DNA from: Rhizobium altiplani
GTDB taxonomy: Bacteria; Pseudomonadota; Alphaproteobacteria; Rhizobiales; Rhizobiaceae
Assembly: GCF_001542405.1 (NCBI RefSeq)
Contig: NZ_LNCD01000082.1
Span: 124,001 to 188,000 of the forward strand
Reading direction: 5' to 3'
Length of the DNA stretch: 64,000 nt
A model generated the notes under the pieces. The model had not been told where the DNA came from and ran no database searches. It saw nothing but the letters and a program-made list of their open reading frames with translations. Positions 17,157 to 24,565 of this stretch are shown piece after piece. Within the stretch, counting starts at the first letter, position 1. Every line of letters begins with the position of its first letter. Made by a program: the position numbers and the translations under genes.

Positions 17157-17516
17157 TCAGACCGTGACTGCCGCTTCAATGGCTGAGCGGAGTTCGCCAC
17201 CGGCAAATGGTTTGAAAAGACAGGTACCCGTGCGTTTTGCTTCTTTGATAAGCGCATCCTGAGCATGACCGGTCATGAACACAACAGGTATGGTGACGTT
17301 CCGCCGTCGTAGCTCATTGCAGAGGTCGATGCCACTCATGCCAGGCATCGAAATATCGAGGACAAGACACTTCGTATCCCGGATTCGGGGGAATGCGAGG
17401 AATTCGGCAGCCGATGCGAATGTCACCACGGAATAGCCAGACACCTCCAGCAGATCGAGCAGCGATTCCCTCACTGCTTCGTCGTCATCTATGATCGCAA
17501 TTAGCGTCGGATGCAT
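17157..17516 (-). CDS. Stand-alone FixJ-type receiver domain protein
   Basis: The 119-residue protein is a receiver domain only: AIIDDDEAVRESLLDLLEVS, phosphoacceptor Asp54 in LVLDISMPGMSG, VVFMTGHA and Lys in LFKPFAGGEL. It has no output domain, so it may act as a phosphate sink, phosphorelay intermediate or protein-contact switch. It ends 22 bp from the end of the kinase gene on the opposite strand. A GAAG site precedes the start. It may be co-transcribed with the uncertain gene at 17533-17916. Confidence 0.88.
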   Translation of the reverse strand: MHPTLIAIIDDDEAVRESLLDLLEVSGYSVVTFASAAEFLAFPRIRDTKCLVLDISMPGMSGIDLCNELRRRNVTIPVVFMTGHAQDALIKEAKRTGTCLFKPFAGGELRSAIEAAVTV

Positions 17517-17532
17517 GTTCTTCGTTTTCTGA

Positions 17533-17916
17533 TCAGCACAAACCTGGTGGTTGCTTGCCGGACGTGACTTCCTTCCGGCTGTCCATGTCGTTTTGTCGAA
17601 GGATGAATGAGAAAGTGGTGCGCCGGTTCAGATGCGATGCCGTGCGCCCGTTCAACGGGTCTGCGGCGCAACCCGATCCGCTCAAGAACTTGTGCTCCCT
17701 AGGTAGCCGCCCGTCCGGGTTTGGTGCGACCCAGACGGCCAAGGCACCATTCACGGCGCTCGCCCGGCGGCAAACGCGTTGGCTATCTACCCGCAGCAGG
17801 TCAACGAGGACGTCAATCGATCCTAAATGCGAGCAGGCTGAATCTCTGATGCTATCCAGGTCCAGCTGAACAGGATCGTTGTTTCGGTCAGAGGTCACTT
17901 GTGTTGTGGATGACAT
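17533..17916 (-). CDS. Uncertain hypothetical protein (127 aa)
   Basis: The N-terminal third (QLDLDSIRDSACSHLGSIDV and LVDLLRVDSQRVCRR) looks like a genuine helical protein, while the C-terminal half reads less like one. A GAGAAG site precedes the ATG at 17916, and the stop is 16 bp before the receiver gene on the same strand, which supports a two-gene unit. A plus-strand frame overlaps most of it. I do not recognise a family. A frameshift in the middle is possible. Confidence 0.4.
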   Translation of the reverse strand: MSSTTQVTSDRNNDPVQLDLDSIRDSACSHLGSIDVLVDLLRVDSQRVCRRASAVNGALAVWVAPNPDGRLPREHKFLSGSGCAADPLNGRTASHLNRRTTFSFILRQNDMDSRKEVTSGKQPPGLC

Positions 17917-18443
17917 AGCTTCTCACGCTCTCGATTAGGTCGTATCATGAGCCTGAGGATACAACTCCCGAAAGGTTATGCGGACAGCGCGAAGGCAAAG
18001 AGCCTTTTGGCAACCTTGTTTGAAAGCACGTGCTTTTTCCGGATTTAGATTACGCCGATAAGTAGGCGCTCGCATCCCCAACACAAGTATATCTTGAGGG
18101 TCTGGTGCGTTCGGCCATGACGGCTAATCGCGCCATGAGTGCGCTCTTTTGCGCGATCTTTTGATGATCCCGTGAATCGCTAAGGACGTGTCGTCAACAG
18201 GGCGGCGGCTCGCCCGAATCAAGCAGGGGAATGCCAGAACACCACAGTCGCTGCAAAGATGAGAGCCGTGCTTACCACAGCAGGAGGTAGCAGCCGATAT
18301 CGACTGACTCCGTTGGAAACAGAGCCTCATGGCCTGCCAGGTGGCGTCGTCGCAAATCTATGCAAAGATTGTGAGGAGCTCTAAACGCTGGGCCACAAAT
18401 GCGCCTCAGCAGGTTCAATGCTATCAATCCCATTGGGATTGAA
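17917..18443. other. Intergenic stretch with palindrome, no supported gene
   Basis: This 527-bp gap lies between the uncertain gene and tRNA-Leu. It contains the perfect 14-bp palindrome AAAGCACGTGCTTT at 18023-18036, followed by three Ts on the plus strand, and a weaker inverted repeat ATCGCGC/GCGCGAT at about 18128-18160 followed by CTTTT. These could be an operator and a weak terminator. No protein gene of useful length is convincing. Confidence 0.4.
18424..18442 (-). terminator. Hairpin directly after tRNA-Leu
   Basis: TCAATCCC and GGGATTGA pair over a three-base loop, one base beyond the CCA end of the tRNA. There is no T-run after the stem, so it may be a processing or termination hairpin of the tRNA transcript. 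Confidence 0.4.
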
Positions 18444-18528
18444 TGGTGCGGTCGAGAAGACTCGAACTTCCACGGGTTGCCCCACAGCGACCTCAACGCT
18501 GCGCGTCTACCAATTCCGCCACGACCGC
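18444..18528 (-). tRNA. tRNA-Leu (anticodon GAG)
   Basis: The minus strand folds as a class II tRNA. The acceptor arms are GCGGTCG and CGACCGC with discriminator A and encoded CCA (18444-18446). The D arm reads GGCGGAATTGGTAGACGC, the anticodon stem CAGCG/CGCTG holds the loop TTGAGGT giving anticodon GAG, and there is a long variable arm and the T-loop TTCGAGT. It decodes CTC and CTT leucine codons. Length is 85 nt with CCA. Confidence 0.97.
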
Positions 18529-18563
18529 ATCGTGGTAGGTGCCGATTTGTGCCGGCGGGGCAG

Positions 18564-18592
18564 CATGTAGCAAAAGCATTTCGGGTACACAA
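18564..18592 (-). promoter_or_regulatory. Candidate promoter of tRNA-Leu
   Basis: On the minus strand, TTGTGT (18592-18587) and TACATG (18569-18564) are spaced 17 bp apart. This fits a housekeeping sigma promoter and would place the transcript start about 28 bases before the tRNA. It is a sequence match only. Confidence 0.35.
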
Positions 18593-18705
18593 GGGCGATA
18601 TGACAGATTTTTTCAAAAGAAATCACAGCATTTGAATCGTGCTCGAAACGGGACCATATAGGCCTTCGCAGCGCTGCCTCCGCAGTCGCAGCACAAGGAA
18701 TGGCC

Positions 18706-19419
18706 ATGCTACGCACAGATCTTGAATTCTCCATGATGCCCCGAGAAGGCTCGCGGCCGGTCCGATGGCGGATCGCCGACGGTCTCGTGCCCTATGAGGA
18801 GGCTGTGGAAAACATGGAGCGCGAGGTCGCGGCGATCGCAGACGGCGGTGACGAGCTCGTCTGGCTCGTGGAGCATCCGCCTCTCTACACGGCGGGGACG
18901 AGCGCTGATGCCAAAGACCTGGTCCAGCCCGACCGGTTCCCCGTCTTCGCAACAGGACGCGGCGGTGAATATACCTATCACGGGCCGGGCCAGCGTGTTG
19001 CATACGTGATGCTGGACCTGAAGCGCAGGCGTCAGGACGTGCGTGCCTTTGTTGCCGCGCTCGAGGAAGTGGTCATTCGCACGCTTGATTCGATGAACGT
19101 CCGCGGCGAACGGCGCGAGGACCGCGTCGGTGTCTGGGTTCGCAGGCCTGACAAGGCCGCTCTACCCGACGGCACGATGGCAGAAGACAAGATTGCGGCA
19201 CTGGGGATCCGGCTGCGGAAATGGGTGACCTTTCATGGATTGTCGCTGAACGTCGAACCCGATCTCGATCACTTCAGTGGAATCGTTCCATGCGGGATTT
19301 CCGCCCATGGCGTCACGAGTCTGGTCGACCTCGGCCTGCCGGTCATGATGACTGAAGTCGACATCCGGCTTCGCCAGGCATTCGAATCGGTTTTTGGTGA
19401 GACAATCACCGAGGGGTGA
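18706..19419 (+). CDS. lipB: Octanoyl-[acyl-carrier protein] transferase LipB
   Basis: The 237-residue enzyme moves octanoate from acyl-carrier protein to lipoyl domains, the first step of lipoate synthesis in the cytoplasm. Signature parts are LVEHPPLYTAGTSA, GRGGEYTYHGPGQRVAY, the catalytic lysine in EDKIAALGIR and the catalytic cysteine in GIVPCGISAHGVTSL. Length is normal for the family. The start at 18706 has AAGGA seven bases upstream; an in-frame ATG at 18700 is an alternative. It is divergent from tRNA-Leu. Confidence 0.96.
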   Translation: MLRTDLEFSMMPREGSRPVRWRIADGLVPYEEAVENMEREVAAIADGGDELVWLVEHPPLYTAGTSADAKDLVQPDRFPVFATGRGGEYTYHGPGQRVAYVMLDLKRRRQDVRAFVAALEEVVIRTLDSMNVRGERREDRVGVWVRRPDKAALPDGTMAEDKIAALGIRLRKWVTFHGLSLNVEPDLDHFSGIVPCGISAHGVTSLVDLGLPVMMTEVDIRLRQAFESVFGETITEG

Positions 19420-19431
19420 CGCAATAAAGAA

Positions 19432-19451
19432 AGGGCCGGATGACCGGCCCT
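19432..19451 (-). terminator. Hairpin terminator between lipB and the secreted-repeat gene
   Basis: AGGGCCGG and CCGGCCCT pair over a four-base loop. On the minus strand the stem is followed by TTCTTTATT, so it mainly ends the gene at 19465-19836; it may also stop lipB transcripts from the other side. Confidence 0.65.
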
Positions 19452-19464
19452 CGGCAATCGATTG

Positions 19465-19836
19465 CTATTTGTCGCCGATGTCGCGGCAGGCATCGGTATG
19501 TGACGCTCCGCTATCGCCGCCAGCCGTATGCACCCCGGAGTTCGTCCTCATGTAGTCGCAGTCGGGCAGTCGCCTGACACTTCCCGTTGTCATCCTGTCG
19601 ACGGGAGCCGACATCCGGGCTGGCGCAAATCCGTCGCTGTCATTCGTGTAGTCGGAAGAGTATTCCGGTGCCTTGCGGTTGGCGTAGTGAATTGGCTTTT
19701 TCGCCGTCATCTGGACGGGCGCAAACCCGTCGCTATCGTTGCTGTAGTCGTTCGAGTACTGTTGGGCAAAGGCTGCACTTCCTAGGCCGAGGCTGAGGAC
19801 AAGAACGGAAGCGGCGGCCGCAAATCTGAAACGCAT
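19465..19836 (-). CDS. Small exported protein with two tandem-like repeats
   Basis: The 123-residue protein starts with a signal peptide (MRFRFAAAASVLVLSLGLGS, cut after AFA). Two 17-residue copies follow: YSNDYSNDSDGFAPVQM (residues 27-43) and YSSDYTNDSDGFAPARM (59-75). The C-terminal part has two cysteines (CDYMRTNSGV and DACRDIGD), which could form a disulfide in the periplasm. I do not recognise the family. GAGGAG precedes the start at 19836, which rules out the longer frame. Confidence 0.7.
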   Translation of the reverse strand: MRFRFAAAASVLVLSLGLGSAAFAQQYSNDYSNDSDGFAPVQMTAKKPIHYANRKAPEYSSDYTNDSDGFAPARMSAPVDRMTTGSVRRLPDCDYMRTNSGVHTAGGDSGASHTDACRDIGDK

Positions 19837-20083
19837 GGGATAACTCCTCAATTCATCGTTGCATTGACAACGACACCAAACCCTCGGCAGGACTTAGTTC
19901 GCGCTCAAATTGCGGCAAGAATGCGGGCAAAAAATCACACGAACGGTGCCGTTTTATCAAATGAAATCACAGATCCGCGACCGAAATTGACCGTTTCGTG
20001 ATGGAACATTCTCTCTCATTCGGAAAGCGCGCGCTTCCGGATTTACACAACCATAAGCAGATTAATTGTCCACGCAGCCGCCG

Positions 20084-20584
20084 CTACTTTCGTAACTTCT
20101 CCCACCGTTTGACCAGCCGCTCGCGCTTGAGCCTGGAAAGGCGCTGTATCCAAAAGATGCCGTCGAGCTGGTCAATTTCGTGCTGGATGCAGACGGCGAG
20201 GAAGCCCTCCGTTTCCTCCTCGTGAACGACGCCCGTCAGATCACGGTATCGAACACGAATTGCCTTTGGCCTGATGACCTCATCAGTCATACCGGGCATG
20301 GAGACGCTCCCTTCGACATGGCGAATCGTGTCGTCTGACACTGACACAATCTCCGGATTGACGTAGTGTCGCACGCCTTCGTTTCGGCCAAGCTCAATGA
20401 CGGCTACCCGCAGAAAGACGCCGATGTGGGCAGCAGTGATACCGACACCTGGCGCCGCCCGCATCGTATCCAGCAAATCGTCCGAGAGGTCGCGCAGCCT
20501 CTGGTCGAAGAGTTCGACGGGTTCGCAAACGGTTTTCAGGCCAATGTCGGGAAAGCGCAATATGGGTCGGACAGCCACTGGCAA
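20084..20584 (-). CDS. Peptide-deformylase-like protein lacking metal ligands
   Basis: The 166-residue protein has the full peptide-deformylase fold in order: GVGITAAHIG (residues 46-55), EGSVSMPG (91-98) and QHEIDQLDG (134-142). Active enzymes have GxGLAAxQ, EGCLS and HExxH. Here the catalytic glutamine is His53, the cysteine ligand is Ser93, and the second histidine ligand is Gln139; only His135 and Glu136 remain. Removal of the N-formyl group is therefore unlikely. It could be a ribosome-binding or regulatory relic of Def. A canonical def gene is not in this window. The start MPVAVRPILRFPD fits the family's N-terminus. Confidence 0.85.
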   Translation of the reverse strand: MPVAVRPILRFPDIGLKTVCEPVELFDQRLRDLSDDLLDTMRAAPGVGITAAHIGVFLRVAVIELGRNEGVRHYVNPEIVSVSDDTIRHVEGSVSMPGMTDEVIRPKAIRVRYRDLTGVVHEEETEGFLAVCIQHEIDQLDGIFWIQRLSRLKRERLVKRWEKLRK

Positions 20585-20745
20585 AGTTCCTGTTTTGAGA
20601 TGCGCGGAAACTATCGCTGCGCACGCGCATTGTCATCCACGCGAGGCGTTTGCGGCTGGACGGACTTCAAGCTTTGAGCTAGCACGAAGCTATATAATTC
20701 GGCGCTTAGTCATTGAACTTCAAACGGGATGCGAGGGCGGCAACC

Positions 20746-22158
20746 ATGACGAACGACGCAGAAGAGCTCGTCCGCCCGCGTCCAGACAGCGGCGACGCCG
20801 ACATCTATGATGAAAATGGCAACGTCCGAGGTGATTTCCTGGCGCTGGTCGGTGCCGCGATTGCCGATCGCGATACGATCTTCCTGCGCCAGCACGTCGC
20901 CCGCCTGCACGAATCTGAAATAGGCGACCTTCTCGAATCGCTGCAGCCCGACCAGCGACTTGCGCTCGTTCGCCTGCTTGGCGACGAGTTCGACATGACG
21001 GCGTTGACGGAGGTCGACGAAACGATTCGTCGCGAAATCGTCGACCAGATGCCGAACGAGCAGATCGCCGCAGCGATCGGCGAACTCGATTCGGACGATG
21101 CCGTTTACATTCTCGAGGACCTCGACACCGAGGATCGCGAAGAAATCCTCGCGCAGCTGCCGTTTACCGAACGTGTAAGGCTGCGGCGCGCGCTCGACTA
21201 TCCGGAAAGCTCGGCCGGCCGTCGTATGCAGACGGAGTTCGTCGCGGTCCCGCCGTTCTGGACGGTCGGGCAGACGATCGACTACATGCGCGACGAGGAA
21301 GACCTGCCGTACTCATTCTCGCAGATCTTTGTCATCGACCCGACATTCAAGCTGTTGGGCGCCGTCGATCTGGACAAGATCCTGCGTACGAAGCGGCAGA
21401 CCAAGATCGAATCCATCATGCGGGAGACGAATCATCCGATCCCCGCGGAGATGGACCAGGAAGAGGCCGCCCAGCTTTTCGAACAGTACGACCTTCTCTC
21501 CGCCGCCGTCGTCGACGAGAACGACAGGCTGGTCGGAGTGCTTACGATCGATGATGTGGTCGACGTCATTCACGAGGAAGCCGACGAAGACATCAAGCGT
21601 CTGGGCGGTGTCGGCGACGAAGAGCTGTCGGACAATGTTTTCTCAACCGTCCGCTCTCGCTTTCTCTGGCTCGTGATCAACCTCGGAACGGCCTTGCTGT
21701 CTGCAAGCGTCATCGGGTTGTTCGACGAATCGATCGAGAAGATGATTGCGCTCGCGGTGCTGATGCCAATCGTGGCATCCATGGGCGGCAATGCGGGCAC
21801 GCAGACGATGACGGTTACCGTCCGCGCGTTGGCGACCGGCGACATCGACATCTACAACGCCGGCCGCATCATACGCAGAGAGGCGGGGGTCGGCGTCGCC
21901 AATGGCGCGCTGTTCTCCGTCATCATGGGGGCCATCGCCGCCACCTGGTTTCACGACTACCAACTGGGCTTCGTGATCGGCGCAGCGATGATCATCAACC
22001 TGTTTGCTGCCGCCCTTGCCGGAATTCTGCTGCCGTTGCTCCTGCATAAGGTCGGAGCCGACCCAGCCATTGCGTCGTCGGTTTTTGTCACGACAGTAAC
22101 CGATTGTACGGGCTTTTTTGCCTTTCTCGGTATCGCTACATGGTGGTTCGGGATTTAG
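20746..22158 (+). CDS. mgtE: Magnesium transporter MgtE
   Basis: The 470-residue protein has the MgtE layout: an N-terminal superhelical domain rich in acidic repeats (residues ~30-140), two CBS domains (~140-265, with LSAAVVDENDRLVGVLTIDD), then five membrane helices. The pore signature GGNAGTQTMTVTVRALATGD is present. It is an inner-membrane Mg2+ channel gated by cytoplasmic Mg2+. The start at 20746 has a GAGGG site; the frame to 20713 lacks one. It ends 77 bp before the MerR gene. Confidence 0.95.
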   Translation: MTNDAEELVRPRPDSGDADIYDENGNVRGDFLALVGAAIADRDTIFLRQHVARLHESEIGDLLESLQPDQRLALVRLLGDEFDMTALTEVDETIRREIVDQMPNEQIAAAIGELDSDDAVYILEDLDTEDREEILAQLPFTERVRLRRALDYPESSAGRRMQTEFVAVPPFWTVGQTIDYMRDEEDLPYSFSQIFVIDPTFKLLGAVDLDKILRTKRQTKIESIMRETNHPIPAEMDQEEAAQLFEQYDLLSAAVVDENDRLVGVLTIDDVVDVIHEEADEDIKRLGGVGDEELSDNVFSTVRSRFLWLVINLGTALLSASVIGLFDESIEKMIALAVLMPIVASMGGNAGTQTMTVTVRALATGDIDIYNAGRIIRREAGVGVANGALFSVIMGAIAATWFHDYQLGFVIGAAMIINLFAAALAGILLPLLLHKVGADPAIASSVFVTTVTDCTGFFAFLGIATWWFGI

Positions 22159-22182
22159 CCGGCTCGAATTTCCGCGCAGAAA

Positions 22183-22210
22183 TTGACTATTACGTAAAAG
22201 TCAATATTAT
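22183..22210 (+). promoter_or_regulatory. MerR-type operator overlapping a promoter
   Basis: A 22-bp near-perfect palindrome runs from 22183 to 22204 with arms TTGACT and AGTCAA around TTACGTAA; one base pair departs from symmetry. The left arm is also a -35 box (TTGACT), with TATTAT at 22205-22210 as -10 after a 16-bp spacer. It lies 26 bp before the MerR gene, so autoregulation is likely. Confidence 0.6.
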
Positions 22211-22235
22211 TGGCACCCTTAATGGTGGGGAGCCC

Positions 22236-22628
22236 ATGCCGGTCAGCAAGTACTATAGCATAACCGAATTGACGCGCGAGTTTGGAGTATCGACGCGTAC
22301 GCTGAGGTTCTACGAAGACGAAGGATTGATCCATCCAGAGCGGCGCGGACGCACCCGGTTGTTCCGTCCGGCAGACCGCCGCCTGATCCAGGAAATCCTG
22401 CGTGGCCGGCGCATCGGTTTCACCATTGCGGAGATCCGCGAGATCATTCAGGTCTACAAGGAGCCGCCGGGCGAGTTGGGCCAGCTGAAGCTCCTGATGA
22501 AGCGCGTCGACGAGAAGCGCGAAGACCTGCGCCAGAAGCGCAAGGACATCGACGACACCCTGGCCGAGCTCGACAATATCGAAGAGGCATGCCTCGGTCG
22601 TCTGGCCGATATCGGCGTCGGCACCTGA
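22236..22628 (+). CDS. MerR-family transcriptional regulator
   Basis: The 130-residue protein begins with a winged helix-turn-helix (YYSITELTREFGVSTRTLRF, then YEDEGLIHPERRGRTRLF) followed by a long dimerisation helix (MKRVDEKREDLRQKRKDID). It has no metal-binding cysteine pattern, so it resembles the LiuR/AdhR-like members that respond to acyl-CoA or organic signals. The start at 22236 is chosen because GGTGGGGAG precedes it; the frame further upstream runs through the operator. Its stop abuts the stop of the convergent membrane protein. Target genes beyond its own promoter are unknown. Confidence 0.9.
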   Translation: MPVSKYYSITELTREFGVSTRTLRFYEDEGLIHPERRGRTRLFRPADRRLIQEILRGRRIGFTIAEIREIIQVYKEPPGELGQLKLLMKRVDEKREDLRQKRKDIDDTLAELDNIEEACLGRLADIGVGT

Positions 22629-23615
22629 TTATTGCGTGTTGGCGCTGCACTCGCTCGCCAACGCCATGATCCGCCCGTCATCCGGCTTGACGGCGCCAGA
22701 CTGGAATTCCGTGAAGAGCTTTTGCGTCCTCAGCGCATCGAGGGTGCACTGGCAGAAGCTGCGGCATAGCGCTTCGCCTTCCTGCATCATGCACGAGGCA
22801 TTGCATTGCCTCAGGTAGGTTTCGACCGGGTCCGGCTTAGCGGGCGGAATGATCACGGAAAGTCCGTAGGCAACTGCGATCAGCACCGGCTGATGAATGA
22901 GGTAAAAGGCGAGGCTATGACGCCCGGCCCTTGCCGGCAGGCTTGAGCCGGTGCCAAGCTTTGCAAGCCTCGCGGGAAGCCCCGTCCTCAGGGCGAGCAG
23001 AGCCGTCGTCATGCCAAGCAGGAAGGGCACCGCCCAAGGAAAGATCGGGACGTAGTCGTTCGACCGTTGCGGCATCTCTGCCAGGCCGATCCAGGCGAGG
23101 TAGCGCGGATTGAAGATCGCCGAGCGCAACAGGTTGGGCGCGACCCAGGTATCCACGACCCATGCCGCGGTAACAGCAGCGGTCGCGGCGATGGTAACAG
23201 GCAAGGGCAAACGCAGGAAGACAAGCCCCAGCAGGCTGAGGACTGCGATGCAATGGAGAATGCCGAAAAATATCCATTCGCCAGGGAAGACAAACCGCGT
23301 CACCACCGAGATCGCAAACGCTGCGGCAACGATCATCCCAAACCGCTTCCAGAACGGGCGCCAGCGGATCTCAGGCGTGTTTGCGAGGACCAGGCTGACG
23401 CCGACAATGAACAGGAAGGTCGATGCGATGGCGCGGGCATAGAGCTTCAGCCAGCCGGTTTCAGCAGTACCTGGGGGGAGGTAGCCCATGAACTCCATGT
23501 CCCAGGTGAAATGATAGGTCGCCATCGCCAGCAGGGCGACACCGCGCGCTGTGTCCAGCAAGCCAATGCGAGGCGGCTTAACGCTCGCATGTGTTTCCGT
23601 CGCCAGAGCGGTCAT
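22629..23615 (-). CDS. DUF1624 / heparan-alpha-glucosaminide N-acetyltransferase-like membrane protein
   Basis: The 328-residue inner-membrane protein has about eight helices and the family opening RIGLLDTARGVALLAMATYH, followed by FTWDMEFMGY. It also has HSLAFYLIHQPVLIAVAYGL. This family includes acyltransferases that move acyl groups across membranes. The C-terminal ~70 residues form a hydrophilic cysteine-rich tail (CNASC, CRSFCQC and a last Cys), which is unusual. The ATG at 23615 lies directly after the stop of the upstream DUF599 gene, so the two are translationally coupled. Confidence 0.85.
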   Translation of the reverse strand: MTALATETHASVKPPRIGLLDTARGVALLAMATYHFTWDMEFMGYLPPGTAETGWLKLYARAIASTFLFIVGVSLVLANTPEIRWRPFWKRFGMIVAAAFAISVVTRFVFPGEWIFFGILHCIAVLSLLGLVFLRLPLPVTIAATAAVTAAWVVDTWVAPNLLRSAIFNPRYLAWIGLAEMPQRSNDYVPIFPWAVPFLLGMTTALLALRTGLPARLAKLGTGSSLPARAGRHSLAFYLIHQPVLIAVAYGLSVIIPPAKPDPVETYLRQCNASCMMQEGEALCRSFCQCTLDALRTQKLFTEFQSGAVKPDDGRIMALASECSANTQ

Positions 23616-24383
23616 TCACAATCCCTCGGATGAGTCGTTGCCATCGTTCGACGGCTTGGCGCGGGGAATAGGAGAAAGGTGGAGATTTGATGGCGGCTGG
23701 GCATCCATGATCGCCAGCCGCGCTTCAGAGAAGAACTGCCGCCTTGTCAGGACCACGATCACGATCGTCGTCGTCAGCATGAAAACATAAGGGTTGATGA
23801 ACCAACCGAGGTAGCCGATCGAGAGGAAGATGGCGCGCAGCCCCTCGTTGAAATGACCCGCGGCAATGATGTTCATGCGGATGACGCGTTCCGCCGCGCG
23901 CTCGGCGGCAATCACATCGTGTTCGCTGTCGCGCATCATCGGGATTGAGCCGAAGAGGATGGTGCAGTAGTTGAAGAGGCGATACGACCAGCCGAATTTG
24001 AAAAAGGCGTATCCGAAAAGCGCCGCGAGGCCGCCGACCTTCATTTCAAAGACGGCATGCCCGCTATGAAAGACGAAGGGCAGGTCGGCGAAGACGGCGT
24101 CGACTTTCTCCGTTGCCCCCAGCAGAGCAAAGCAGCTGCCGATGGCGAAAATCGACGTCGAGGCGAAGAATGCGGTGCCATTCTGCAGGCCGGCCATGAT
24201 CTGGGTGTCGATCATCTTCAAATCGCGGCGCAGCGAATTGTAGATCCACTCGCGCCGGCGTTCCCGCATGGCGTGGGTGAGGCTGGTTCTGCCGAAGAAA
24301 CTCGAGCTTTGCAGCAGGCGCGCATAGCCGAACCAGATCGCTGCAAAGAACACCAGTGCAATGTAATCCGCTGTCGTCATCAT
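23616..24383 (-). CDS. DUF599 membrane protein
   Basis: The 255-residue protein has about four to five membrane helices, and the family features WFGYARLLQSSS, MRERRREWIYNSLRRDLKMI and FNEGLRAIFLSIGYLGWFINPY. DUF599 proteins are conserved in alphaproteobacteria and have no assigned role. The stop codon touches the start codon of the DUF1624 gene, marking an operon. Confidence 0.85.
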   Translation of the reverse strand: MMTTADYIALVFFAAIWFGYARLLQSSSFFGRTSLTHAMRERRREWIYNSLRRDLKMIDTQIMAGLQNGTAFFASTSIFAIGSCFALLGATEKVDAVFADLPFVFHSGHAVFEMKVGGLAALFGYAFFKFGWSYRLFNYCTILFGSIPMMRDSEHDVIAAERAAERVIRMNIIAAGHFNEGLRAIFLSIGYLGWFINPYVFMLTTTIVIVVLTRRQFFSEARLAIMDAQPPSNLHLSPIPRAKPSNDGNDSSEGL

Positions 24384-24565
24384 TATATTGAATCAGGCTC
24401 CCGTCGCCGCGTCACTCTACAGATGCGGTGGCACGCCGCAATGACTGGCAAGTCGCAGCGCTTCGTTTTACAGATGTCGCACGCGTGAAATGCCATGTCG
24501 GTCCATCGCCGGGATCGCGGGAGCCGGTAGCGTAGGTTTGCGCAGCAACTTTACAGGACGCAGTC

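Noticed and set aside
3200..18528. The left region as a genomic island inserted at the 3' end of tRNA-Leu
   Set aside because: The tRNA 3' end does face this region, but I found no integrase, no repeated tRNA end at another border and no transposase. The accessory look alone is not enough.
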